Of a DNA stretch of 64,000 nt, positions 23,583 through 34,081 are shown piece after piece. Below the pieces are notes generated by a model that was not told the DNA's origin, ran no database searches, and worked only from the letters and a program-made list of their open reading frames with translations. Position 1 is the stretch's first letter. Each line of letters starts with the position of its first letter. The stretch is from Panax quinquefolius (taxonomy: Eukaryota > Streptophyta > Magnoliopsida > Apiales > Araliaceae), in contig CM035162.1 in the NCBI GenBank assembly GCA_020205615.1, positions 31,722,681 to 31,786,680 of the forward strand. Reading direction: 5' to 3'. The position numbers and the translations under genes were made by a program.

Positions 23583-25990
23583 TGTGAGACCCAGATTTTA
23601 TCAATAAAGATTTAAATTTAGTCGAAATAATTTTAATATTATAGTGTGAATTTGAGATAATATTATAGTTGTGGGTAGTATTTATAAATTTTGCAAAGTA
23701 TGCAAGTGGTTATATTATATTCGATTGGTGAGGGAATATTAGGTTTAGCGGGGAATATTAAATACAACTACTCAATCATTGGTGGACCCCCAGCAATGTA
23801 ATTATTGTCGGATTGAGAAAGCGACAAAAATATTTTATTGAAATAACGGCGGAAGTTTCTGGTAGTTCTTGTTGAACTACTCGGTAGTAAAAATACGATG
23901 TCGTGTGGTTGCATAAGTAGCACACGGTATTGATTATTGATGCTTATGTGAGAAGTCACCGGTTTGATTCCATTATTATGTCGATTAATAATATGAATTA
24001 TTATAGCGATAATGACGTTTTGTTTTATTAGTATTATTAACGTAATAAAAGCGAAACATCTTTTATATAAAATAGAATACTTTATTAAAGTTATTACATA
24101 AATAGAATATATTATATTTTATTATGCATAGTGTATAATAGTGTTTTGCATAGTGTTTTGCATAGTATTGCATAGTGTTTGCATAGTAAAATATTTTTAT
24201 ATAAATAGAATATATTATATTTTATTTAAAAGATTTTTCTTTAAATATGGACCGTCAGATTAAAGTAAATCAATCTGGATCGTTCATGGATTAATTCTTA
24301 TGCATTCCATTTTCCTATAAATAGAAGCTCATTCCTTCATTATTTTCTTACGAATTCATTGAAACTCAGAGAGAGAAATTATAGAGAAGCTATAGGGAGA
24401 AAGTTATAGAAAGAAGAAGAGTATTTCGCTACTTCACTACTTCTATATTAGGTTCTTTTTACGGTAAGGAGGGTGTTATTCTTTCTTCTTGAAGAGAAAC
24501 ACATTATTCCATTCACTATTATTACATTGGAATAACTTTTAAAAGTGGCATACCCTATACATAACTTTGTATCTGGCATACCCTATACTTGGTGAAATCC
24601 TTATGTTATTCCATTGCTTATTATTACATTGGAATAACTTTTTTATCATGGTTTACCCCTATACTTGGTGACATTCTTCTATTATTACTTTGGAACATCA
24701 CATGCATGTGTTTTACAGGACTGGTTCCGATTTTATTATTACGTTGGAACATCACATGCGTGTGTTTTTACCGGACTGGTTAAAATCTTTATCATTCTGT
24801 TGGAATATTCTCATCATGTGTTTTACAATCGGATCCGGTTCCATCTTTATTATTACATTTGGAACATCACCGCCGATTGTGAATTTCACCGACTCGGTTC
24901 CGATTATTATTATTACATTGGAATAACTCCGTACATGCAATCTCGCATACATGGTGATTTCTTTTGTTATTCCATTCTTTATTATACTCGGTTGGTTAAA
25001 ACTTTGACTTATACTCCATGAAATTAGTAGAATATCCTTGATATTTGTGTTTCATCCGATATCTTTTCATGGAAATATTCTTACGACCATTCTTGAATTT
25101 TACTCTGAAAGCAGATATCATGTTGACAATTTGGACGTTAATAATTCATGGATTAAATAATTCTTGAACTTGTTTTATTGAATTACTATGTCATTGTCAT
25201 CATCCTCATGTTATATTATGTTATCTTTGGCTTACGTGCATAGATGAACTTAGTATGATTATGACCGAGGATCATTCGGTATAATCATGACTTGATATAA
25301 ATGATGTGACAAAAGTCCTCGGTGGCACTCGTAATGCGATGATGGATAGTTTTGTTATGATTATGACCGGGGGTGATTCGGTATAGTCGTGACCATTGAT
25401 AATTTGATAAAAATCCTTGGCCAAGTGAATGCGGGGATGATTAAATGTGGTGGTTTATTTATTAAAAAGTGAGTCTCGGTGATAAAAATTGATGAAAACC
25501 TTTTAAAACCTAAAAGATAGTAGACTTTATTCTCTACTTGACTCTTTTAATGGATTGCTTATTCAGCTGCAGATTAAATGGTTGTCTATTGTATTTTATC
25601 GGTTTTAACATCATTGAAGGCTAATGATAATTTATTACGCATTATCTTAGTCATAATATTTCTTCTTGGGCTAGTTGAGCTCACCCTTTCTTTCCTTTGT
25701 TCTCTTGAAATGAGAACATATTTGGACAGTCGGGGAGCGAAGTAATGGTCCGGAGGATAGCATTAGTAGTCCTCACTATTAATGCGTGAAATAGTGTGAT
25801 AATAGTTGTAATGAGGACTCCTTTTGAGTTTGTATAATATCTAATAGACAATATTTGTATTCAAACTCATAGTTTATATGTCGTATTGCATACATTTGCA
25901 TGATTATATTAGTAAGTTGTATTTGAATTTATGTACCATGTAAGTGGCGACTCAAGATGGGTGGCGTATACTTAATTTTGGGGGCGTCAC
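23583..25990 (+). repeat. 5' LTR of inner element
   Basis: About 2408 bp from TGTGAGACCC to GGGGCGTCAC. It contains the TAGAATATATTATATT/GCATAGTG repeats (24055-24230), a TATA box (24314), TTCC/GGAA hairpins (24490-24990) and further hairpins (25220-25450). Confidence 0.9.
24314..24326 (+). promoter_or_regulatory. TATA box of inner 5' LTR
   Basis: CCTATAAATAGAA before GCTCATTCC, matching the other LTRs. Confidence 0.7.
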
Positions 25991-25993
25991 GGT

Positions 25994-26004
25994 TGGTATC
26001 GAGC
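25994..26004 (+). other. Primer-binding site of inner element
   Basis: TGGTATCGAGC, the initiator-tRNA-Met site lacking one A, followed by TTAGGGATATGATC as in the sister elements. Confidence 0.75.
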
Positions 26005-26174
26005 TTAGGGATATGATCCTGGTGAGATGTGAGAATAAGTACTAGGAGGGAGAGGCAGAATTCCTTGCTAGTATGACCTACCTAAATTTATTTGGTATTT
26101 AATTGGTCGAAATTCGAATATAGGGATAATTTGTTATATGTCAATTAACCCTTGTTTTGTGACGGTGTTTGAGA

Positions 26175-27280
26175 ATGGCATCTGAAAATCTTTGAAATAA
26201 GCAATGAAGCACATGAGAGTGTTGATTCAAACCAAAACAAAAAGGTAACGACCAACAACACGATAATAATCATCATCTTGGTGGCAGCATTTATCGAACA
26301 ATGATAACCATCGTGGGGAAATTATCATGCTAAGAATGGTAACCACTTGGTGGTAATCATGGCAAAGATAATAGAAGTGGAAATTTCAAGAAGAAGGTCA
26401 TTTAGCTCGATTTTGTCGTATAGTGAAGTCAAGTCCAGTGGGATAGTGGCACCAAAGGCGGATCTGAGACAAAACAAAGTCGGTGGTTTTCGGGAAGGCG
26501 TTTTTTCGTGACTTCTCAAAAGTGGGTAACCCGACGAAGTTAGACGGGTTAGTTAATTATAAATTCTTCTTGAAGTCTATACCTTATTAGATCTGGGGTT
26601 CTACCCATTATTTTATCTCTCTTGCTTGCGTTCAACGTTTAAATTTAACTCAGAAGAAGTTAGACTTTGACTTATTGGTTAAAACTTCGTTAGTAGGAGC
26701 CTTCGTTTCGCTTACTATTTTTAAATCTTGTTTAATTCAAATAAACACTTTCACGATCTTATCTCTTTGAAAATACTTGCCTTTGAGGTAATTTTGAAAG
26801 CGATTGATTAACTACTCATTATTCTTTTTGTAAGGTTGTTAGCTTTCATATTCTAACCAACCTGTTATCTGAATTCAAAGTAACCAAATCCTAAAGTTAA
26901 TCAACTTTGTTATATCAAGTCATAAGTAAAGAGCCCCGAACCTTTCGTTGTTGACTTCCTTGTGTGGAATGCAATCAAGAAGCGGAGGACTTTTCGTAGG
27001 CGCGACATCGTGAATGAAGATGGCAAGTTTATAGGTATCATTGTGAGAAATTTATCTAGGTTAAGGGATAGAAGTCACGGTTGGTATCAATGTAACGTAT
27101 TATCCAAGTCTTGGATAAAGTAGCGATTTTGAATGATATTTCTATCATTAATAAATTTCTTGACGTATTCTTGAAGATTTCCTAGCCTACCCTAGAGCGT
27201 GAAATCGAATTTTGTATTGACCCCAGTACAAAAACCCATTTCTTAAACCCTCAAATATTTCTTCAACTAAAATGAACAGT
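26175..27280 (+). pseudogene. Scraps of gag, protease and RT in inner element
   Basis: ATG at 26175 (MASENL, the family's gag start), then a compressed gag with the zinc-knuckle neighbourhood at about 26395. Decayed protease follows (26510-26860; TTAGATCTGGGGTTCTACCC replaces the DTGS region), then the opening of reverse transcriptase (about 27170-27240, with EIEFCIDP). Large deletions and stops throughout. It derives from the same lineage as the outer gag-pol. Confidence 0.8.
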
Positions 27281-28465
27281 TTACGTGGTTTATGATGAAA
27301 GTCATAATAAAAGCATTGGACTAATGAAAATCATGGGTATATGAAGTATTAGTAAGTGTTATGATGAGTTATGTTGGTTATTATGTGAAAACATGAAAGT
27401 TTCTTAGAAATCACAAAGAGTTGAAAATCAGATTTTGGTGAAAAACGTAACATGAAATTCAATTGACCATATCTCCTATTATTTTTGAATTTTGAATGTG
27501 GTCAAGTCCTAGAGTTAGATCTATGAGTTACCTAACTAATCCAAGTGGAATTACTGGAAAAGGTGTTGTAGATTTTTGTGTGGACTGATTTTAGCAAAGG
27601 AGGCCAAAGCTGTAAATTTCGAAAATGCTCTGCCCAGAAACTTTAAGGGCTGTTTCAGCAACTTAAATTATGAGAAAAATTCTGGCCTTTTTGGGACATG
27701 AAGGTATATGGTATAAAGTATCTCCTGTCCAAAAATGAGCTCATTACGACTTAAAATGAGCAAGTTATGACTATTTCAATATTTAGGTTTTTTCGACGAA
27801 AAACGCTATAATAGGAGTTCTATAACTCAGATGACCATGAAATTTAAACTGGAAGCTCACGTTAACATGTGTAAGGTCCTGCCAAGATTTGGGAATTTTG
27901 GAGTTAAACTTGAGGTAGCTAATTTCTTAAGGAATTAATTAGAAATTGATTTTTGAAAAAATAGTAAATGAATTTTAAAAATTAAAGAAAAATATATTTT
28001 CATTATGGGACTATATTATGCTAAATCCCAAAAAAGAAATATTTTTGGGACTAATTTGGTATTTTCATGAAAATAGTTTAATTACTGAACATATGAGTTA
28101 AATATGTTATGTGAAGTAACAAAGTTGAAAATAGGATTTTATGGCTAGAGAATCCTATATAGAGTATATGCATATTTTTTGATGAGGATTTGATAATTGG
28201 TGATGATATTTTATGAGTATGGCATTTTGAATGATTAAATGCATTATATGGTAAAAGCGTAAACAATTGAGATAAATTGTTTATAAATTTAAGAAGTGAT
28301 TAAAATATTATTATAATATTAATGATATTAGATTATGAGATTATTAAGTGATTGATAACATGGGGATATTCTTGAATCCTAGATAAATTATATTATAAAT
28401 GTTTAATATTTATCCTTTATCTCATTTGATTGATTCTTTATATCATTATCCTCTACGCTTTTATA
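27281..28465 (+). other. 1.2-kb segment of unknown origin in inner element
   Basis: No similarity to the gypsy parts elsewhere in the window and no long reading frame. It is AT-rich with passages such as CCATATCTCCTATTATTTTT and GAACATATGAGTTAAATATG. It sits where RNase H and integrase would be. It may be a captured genomic segment or part of another transposon; the sequence does not decide. Confidence 0.5.
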
Positions 28466-28469
28466 TTAT

Positions 28470-29600
28470 GTTGAAAGTCATCTGGCAGTGTGTAGAAGCA
28501 TAGATGGACTTGGTATGATTATGACCAAGGGATTATTGGGTATAATCATAGCAATGTAATTAAAAACACAATTATCTTTGCCGTAGTGCATGGATAATTT
28601 GTGGTCGTAATCTTGATGAATATCCTTGCTTTGTAGTGCGGGGATGATTGACGATGTGGATTAATTATTGGTGAGTCTCAAAGAATGAAATATTAATTCA
28701 TGGATGTGTTCAAAGTCATCGTGGTTTACGTGCATAGATGGACTTGGTATGATTATGACCGAGGATCATTCGGTATAATCATAATAGTAATTGAAAAAAA
28801 CACAATTATCTTTGGTAGTAGTGCATGGATAATTTGTGGTCGTGATACTAATGAATATCCTTGGCTTGTTAGTGCGGGGATGATTCGATCTTGTGGATTA
28901 ATTATTGGTGAGTCTCAAAGAATGAAATATTAATTCATGGATGTGTTCAAAGTCATACGTGGCTTACGTGCATAGATGGACTTGGTATGATTATGACCGT
29001 GGATTGTTAATAAGATAATCATAATCAGTAATTGAAAAACACAATTATCTTTGGTAGTAGTGCATGGATAATTTGTGGTCGTGATCTTAATGAATATCCT
29101 TGGCACGTAAAGTAGGGATGATTCGATGATGTGGATTAATTATTGAAATGAGTCTCGTGAATGAAATATTAATTCATGGATGCGTTCAAAGTCATCTACG
29201 TTACGCTTACGTGCATAGATGGACTTGGTATGATTATGACGAGGGGATTGTTCGGTATAATCATGCAGTAATTGAAAACACAATTATCTTTGGTAGTAGT
29301 GCATGGATAATTTGTGGTCGTGATCTTAATGAATATCCTTGGCACGTAGTGCGGGGATGATTCGATGATATGGATTAATTATTGAAAGTGAGTCTCAAAG
29401 AATGAAATATTAATTCATGGATGTGGTAAAAGTCATCTTTGGTAGTAGTGCATTGATAGACTTGGTATGATTATGACCAATCGATTATTCGGTATAATCA
29501 CGATCAGTAATTGAAAACACGAATATCCTTAGCCAAGAAAGTGCATGGATAATTCATGGTTGTGATCTTATTAAAATCGAGTCTCATATTATTGGTTTCT
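28470..29600 (+). repeat. About 238-bp tandem array, 5 copies, LTR-derived
   Basis: The marker GATGGACTTGGTATGATTATG (or a one-base variant) occurs at 28503, 28737, 28975, 29218 and 29455, giving periods of 234-243 bp. Each unit contains an ATGATTAT...ATAATCAT hairpin and three hairpins with a GGC-GTAGTG loop. The unit resembles LTR sequence at 2030-2300, so the array looks like an expansion of an LTR module inside the element body. Confidence 0.88.
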
Positions 29601-29607
29601 GAGTTAT

Positions 29608-29715
29608 ATATCTTTGGCAGTAGTGCAAAGATGAATTGTTAATAAATATCTTTGGCTGTAGTGCAAAGATGAATTGTTAATGAATATCTTTGGCGGATTA
29701 CGAAGATGAATTTAA
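29608..29715 (+). repeat. 38-bp tandem repeat of one hairpin, 3 copies
   Basis: ATATCTTTGGC recurs at 29608, 29646 and 29684. Copies one and two each form the perfect stem ATCTTTG/CAAAGAT around a GCNGTAGTG loop; the third is degraded. Confidence 0.85.
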
Positions 29716-29813
29716 TATTTTCAACGATAAAGGTATTCAAGGTATCCTCACCTCTTTATCATACAGTCGATACCACCCTAATTTAGAGGGCGAAATTCCA
29801 TAAGGAGGGAGAT
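29716..29813 (+). pseudogene. Last codons of pol and purine tract, inner element
   Basis: The sequence GGTATCCTCACCTCTTTAT matches the RYP(H/Y)LF end of the chromodomain tail, followed by AATTTAGAGGGCGAAATTCC and the purine tract AAGGAGGGAGAT (29802-29813) directly before the 3' LTR. Confidence 0.78.
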
Positions 29814-32242
29814 TGTGAGACCCCAGATTTTATCAATAAAGATTTAAATTTAGTGAAATAATTTTTAATATTATAGTGTGAATTTGAGATAATATTATAG
29901 TTGTGGGTAGTATTTATAAATTTTGCAAAGTATGCAAGTGGTTATATTATATTCGATTGGTGGGGAATATTCGGTTTAGCGAGGAATATTCGTACAACTA
30001 CTCAATCATTGGTGGACCCTCATTAATGTAATTATCATCGGATCGAGAAAACGACAAAAATATTTTATTGAAATAACGGCGGAAGTTTTTTACCGTGGTT
30101 CTTGTTGAACTACTTTCGGTAGTAAAAGTACGATGTCACGTATTGGTCAGTAAGTAATAGCGGTATTGATTATTGATGCTTATGTGAGAAGTCACTCGGT
30201 TTGATTTCATTATCACGATTAATAATATGAATTATTATAGCGATAATGGCGTTTTGTTTTATTCAGTATTATTAACGTAATAAAAGCGAAACATCTTTTA
30301 TATAAAATAGAATACTTTATTAAAGTTATTACATAAATAGAATATATTATATTTTATTATGCATAGTGTTGCATAGTGTTTTGCATAGTGTTTTGCATAG
30401 TATTGCATAGTGTTTGCATAGTAAAATGTTTTTATATAAATAGAATATATTATATTTTATTTAAAAGATTTTTCTTTAAATATGGACCGTCAGATTAAAG
30501 TAAATCAATCTGCAATTGTTCATGGATTAATTCTTATGCATTCCATTTTCCTATAAATAGAAGCTCATTCCTTCATTATTTTCTTACGAATTCATCAAAA
30601 CTAGAGAGAGAAATTATGAGAGAAGTTTATAGGGAGAAAGTTATAGAAAGAAGAAGAGTATTCTCGCTACTTCACTACTTCATATTCAGTTCTTTTACTA
30701 CGGTGAGGGGTGTTATTCTTTCTTCTTGAAGAGAACTTACATTATTCCATTCACTATTATTACATTGGAATAACTTTTGTAAAAGTGGTATACCCTATAC
30801 ATAACTTTGTGATCATGGCATACCCTATACTTGGTGAAATCCTTATGTTATTCCATTGCTTATTATTACATTTGGAATAACTTGTGTACGTGAGTTTACC
30901 CTATACTTGGTGACATTCTTCTATTACATTGGAACATCACATGCATGTGTTTTACAGGACTGGTTCAGGGTTCCGCTTTTTATTATTCTGTTGGAACATC
31001 ACATGCATGTGTTTTACAGGACTGGTTCCGTCTTTATCATTCTGTTGGAATATTCTATCTCGCATGTGTTTTACACCGGATGCTGGTTCCATCTTTATTA
31101 TTACATTGGAACATCACATGATTGTGAATTTCACGACTTTGGTTCCGATTATTATTATTACATTGGAATAACTTTGTGCATACATCTTGAAATCACCGCA
31201 TACATGGTGATTTCTTTTGTTATTCCATTCTTTATTATACTCGGTTGGTTAAAACTTTGACTTCTATACTCCATGAAATTAGTAGAATATCCTTGATATT
31301 TGTGTTTCATCCGATATCTTTTCATGGAAATATTCTTGACCATTCTTGAATTTTACTCTACTAAAGCAAGATCATGTTGACAATTTGGGCGTTAATAATT
31401 CATGGATTAAATAATTCTTGAACTTGTTTTATTGAATTACTATGTCATTGTCATCATCCTCATGTTATATTATGTTATCTTTGGCTTACGTGCGTAGATG
31501 AACTTAGTATGATTATGACCGAGGATCATTCGGTATAATCATGACTTGATATAAATGATGTGACAAAAGTCCTCGATTGGCTGTAATGCGTTGATGGATA
31601 GTTTTGTTATGATTATGACCGGGGTGATTCGGTATATAATAAGCATGACCATTGATAATTTGATAAAATCCTTGGCCAAGTAGTGCAGGGGATGATTAAA
31701 TGTGGTGGTTTATTTATTGTGAGTCTCTCGTGATAAAATTGATGAAAACCTTTTAAAACCTAAAAGATAGTAGACTTTATTCTCTACTTGACTCTTTTAA
31801 TGGATTGCTTATTCCAGCTGTGATTAAACGGTTTGATGTTATTGTATTTTATCGGTTTAACATCTTTGTTGAAGGCTAATGATAATTTATTACGCATTAT
31901 CTTAGTCATAATATTTCTTCTTGGGCTAGTTGAGCTCACCCTTTCTTTCTTCGTTCTCTTGAAATGAGAACATAGGCCGAGGACTAGTCTGGGAACGCAG
32001 TAATGGTCCGAAGGATAGCATTAGTAGTCCTCACTATTACGTGAAATAGTGTGATAATAGTTGTAATGAGGACTCCTTTTGAGTTTGTATATAATATCTA
32101 GTAGACAATATTTGTATTCAAACTCATAGTTTATGTCGTATTGTATACTTACAGTTATATTAGTAAGTTGTATTTGAATTTATGTACCATGTAAGTGGCG
32201 ACTCAAGATGGGTGACGTATACTTAATTTTGGGGGCGTCACA
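29814..32242 (+). repeat. 3' LTR of inner element
   Basis: About 2429 bp, starting TGTGAGACCCC and ending GGCGTCACA. It is co-linear with 23583-25990. The TATA box is at 30550-30562 and hairpin modules are at 30720-31240 and 31470-31720. Confidence 0.9.
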
Positions 32243-32247
32243 CAAGA

Positions 32248-32281
32248 TGGGTGATGTATACCTAATTTTGGGGGCGTCACA
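32248..32281 (+). repeat. Displaced end of the outer 3' LTR
   Basis: TGGGTGATGTATACC through GGGGGCGTCACA completes the outer LTR after the inner element. Base 32281 abuts the GTATT duplication of the outer insertion. Confidence 0.88.
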
Positions 32282-32286
32282 GTATT

Positions 32287-33480
32287 TATTGATGAAAGAT
32301 CTTGCTCTAGAAGTGTCGACAAAAACAACTAATTTAAGATGAAAGATATTGGTAAGACAAATTTTTGTCTTAGCTACAAATTGAACTATAGAATTCTTGT
32401 TCATCAATCAACATACACAGAAAAAGTCCTGAAGTAATTTAAATGGATAATGTTAATCCTTTGAGTACTCCAATGATGGGTTGGTCACTTGATATCAAGA
32501 AATATCCGTTTTGACCACAAGAAAATGATTAATAAACTTTTGGTCTTGAAGTACCATATGTTTGTGAAATTGGTGTTTTGGTCCTGAAGTACTATATCTT
32601 AATGTAATTGGTACTTTGATGTATCTTGCAAATTTGACAAGACCTGATATAACATTTGCAGTTAACTTACTAGCAATGTATAGTTATGCACCAACTCGAA
32701 TATATTGTAATGAAATTAAACATATTTTACGTTATCTTCGTGAGACTATTGATTTGGGATTATTTAATCCAAATGGTGATAGAACCAAACATATTGCACC
32801 AAAATTATTTTATACATATGAGCCCCAGAAGAATGGCAATATTGATCATGTGATAATTTGGTTGATATATTCATTAAGTCATTACCAACTATGATTTTGA
32901 AGAAGATGGTGCACAATATTGACATACTTTGATTTAATGATATTTTTACCATAAACAATGAAAATTCTATGTACTTATGAAGGGGAGTAAAAATGATATG
33001 TGCTGATTGTACTCTTTTTCCTTCGCTAAGGTTTTTCCCACTGGGTTTCCTTTGCAAGGTTTTAATGAGGCAATCCCAAGGCACTAGAAGTTATACAAGA
33101 ATATTGTACTCTTTTCCTTCGCCAAATTTTTTTCCAATCTTTGGGTTTTTATTTGGTAAGGTTTTTAACGAGGTATATTCTTAGAAAATTGCTACAAAAG
33201 AACTCCATCCATTACGTATGAAGACAATCTTTGCATGTATAGCTCGATTAAAAGGAGGATACATCAAAGGAGATAGAAACAAATCACATCTCATCGAAAT
33301 TCTTTTTTCTGGCGTGACCTTGAAAAGTGTGATAACATTGATGTTCAAAGAAATTCGATCAAAAGATAATCTAGCGATTTGTTCAAAGATAGCATTACCA
33401 ACTACAACGTTTGAAGGATTGAGTCACAATATTGGAATCAAGCAATTTGAAGGACTTAAGGATATATTCACGAGGGGATT
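32287..33480 (+). pseudogene. Ty1/copia RT-RNase H, 3' fragment
   Basis: Continues the copia reverse transcriptase cut at 352. The first codons (VFIDERSC, using the duplicated bases) replace the YVDD region. Then come KMKDIGKTNFCL, LVHQSTYTEKVLK, NPLSTPMM and, at 32616-32760, YLANLTRPDITFAVNLLAMY and IKHILRYLRETIDLGLF. RNase H is partly rearranged: a KHIAPKLFYTYEPQKNG piece at about 32790, then CIARLKGGYIKGDR, RSKDNLA and LPTTTFEGLSHNIG at 33236-33450. Stops and deletions abound. Confidence 0.88.
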
Positions 33481-33560
33481 TAATCACTGCTACTGCACTC
33501 TTTTCTCTTAACCAATATTTTTTTCCATTGGGTTTTTTCCTGGTAAGATTTTTAATGAGG
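33010..33560 (+). repeat. Thrice-repeated 3'-UTR motif of the copia element
   Basis: A block of about 60-70 bp reading CTCTTTTCCTTCGC(C/T)AA, TTTTTCCNNTGGGTTT and GTAAGGTTTTTAA(T/C)GAGG occurs at about 33010-33070, 33106-33175 and 33490-33560. The third copy ends near the purine tract AAGGGGGAG at 33598. Confidence 0.7.
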
Positions 33561-33605
33561 CAGCTTTCAATGCGTATAGCTATACAATAGACATCCAAGG
33601 GGGAG

Positions 33606-33842
33606 TGTTTAAAATGTCTAGATTCATATTATTATGGATGTTTAGATACATGTAACTCTCATGTCCATTGAGTATTAATACGCATGACTCTTGAGTTTTG
33701 TAACTTCCTAGTAGTATTGATGTTCTTATTTTTATAAATAAGACAATTATAAAGTGATTGAGTTACATATAAAAAAATTATAGACAAATACTCTCTTCTC
33801 TCTAATCATCTTTGATCTTGATTTTAGTTATACTTCATAACA
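33606..33842 (+). repeat. 3' LTR of the copia element
   Basis: Starts TGTTTAAAATGTCTAG after the purine tract CCAAGGGGGAG and ends TACTTCATAACA, about 237 bp, with copia-type TG...CA ends. TATAAATA at 33733-33740 is its likely TATA box. The right-hand target-site duplication would be TTTCT (33843-33847); the left copy is outside the window. Confidence 0.8.
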
Positions 33843-34081
33843 TTTCTATCTATTTTTTACTTGAGAAAATGTTTTACTTTGCCGGACCTTATGTGACATA
33901 AGCGTCGGGTCGGGTTAAGTGCTAGAGAGAGGAGTCAGGAGAGACGAGGATTGGCGCCCTATTATTTTTCTACGCAAGAGACAGTGTGAAAGCCTCTGAA
34001 GTTATTTCTTCAACTTATATACTCAGCCATGGAAGCTTGGTGAATGAAGGGAAAAACCCAAAGCTAAAGATTCCCCTCGAA
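33843..34081 (+). promoter_or_regulatory. Short 5' region of TWINKLE gene with two uORFs
   Basis: Only about 240 bp separate the copia LTR from the proposed start codon. Two very short upstream frames precede it: ATG at 34029 (four codons, stop at 34043) and ATG at 34044 (seven codons, stop at 34067). I see no clear TATA box in this gap. Promoter elements may lie in or beyond the copia LTR. Confidence 0.5.

Larger units (their letters stand above)
23583..32242 (+). mobile_element. Inner non-autonomous gypsy element, 8.66 kb
   Basis: Starts TGTGAGACCC at 23583 and ends GGCGTCACA at 32242, with a perfect TSD CAAGA at 23578-23582 and 32243-32247. LTRs are 23583-25990 and 29814-32242. The internal 3.8 kb keeps only gag, protease and reverse-transcriptase scraps and the last codons of integrase. 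The rest is unrelated sequence and a tandem array. Its LTRs are very alike, so it is probably one of the younger insertions. With no enzymes of its own it would depend on a related autonomous element. Confidence 0.92.
353..32281 (+). mobile_element. Outer Ty3/gypsy chromovirus with nested insertions
   Basis: The element begins TGTAAGACCCC at 353 and ends GGCGTCACA at 32281. It is flanked by the direct repeat GTATT at 348-352 and 32282-32286, a perfect 5-bp target-site duplication. Parts in order: 5' LTR 353-2824, gag-pol 3011-7023, rest of integrase 20272-20907, purine tract, and 3' LTR 20919-23582 plus 32248-32281. Without the insertions it is about 10 kb. The integrase-GPY-chromodomain-like C-terminus suggests a Tekay/Del-type chromovirus; the clade is inference. 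It inserted into a copia reverse transcriptase, so it is younger than that copia element and older than everything nested inside it. Confidence 0.92.

Noticed and set aside
28470..29715. Regularly spaced repeats considered as a CRISPR array
   Set aside because: The unit is 238 bp, tandem without spacers, in a plant retrotransposon.
33986..34081. Earlier start for the TWINKLE protein at 33986
   Set aside because: That codon is GTG. In the same frame the first ATG is 34082, which gives a good transit-peptide-like start.
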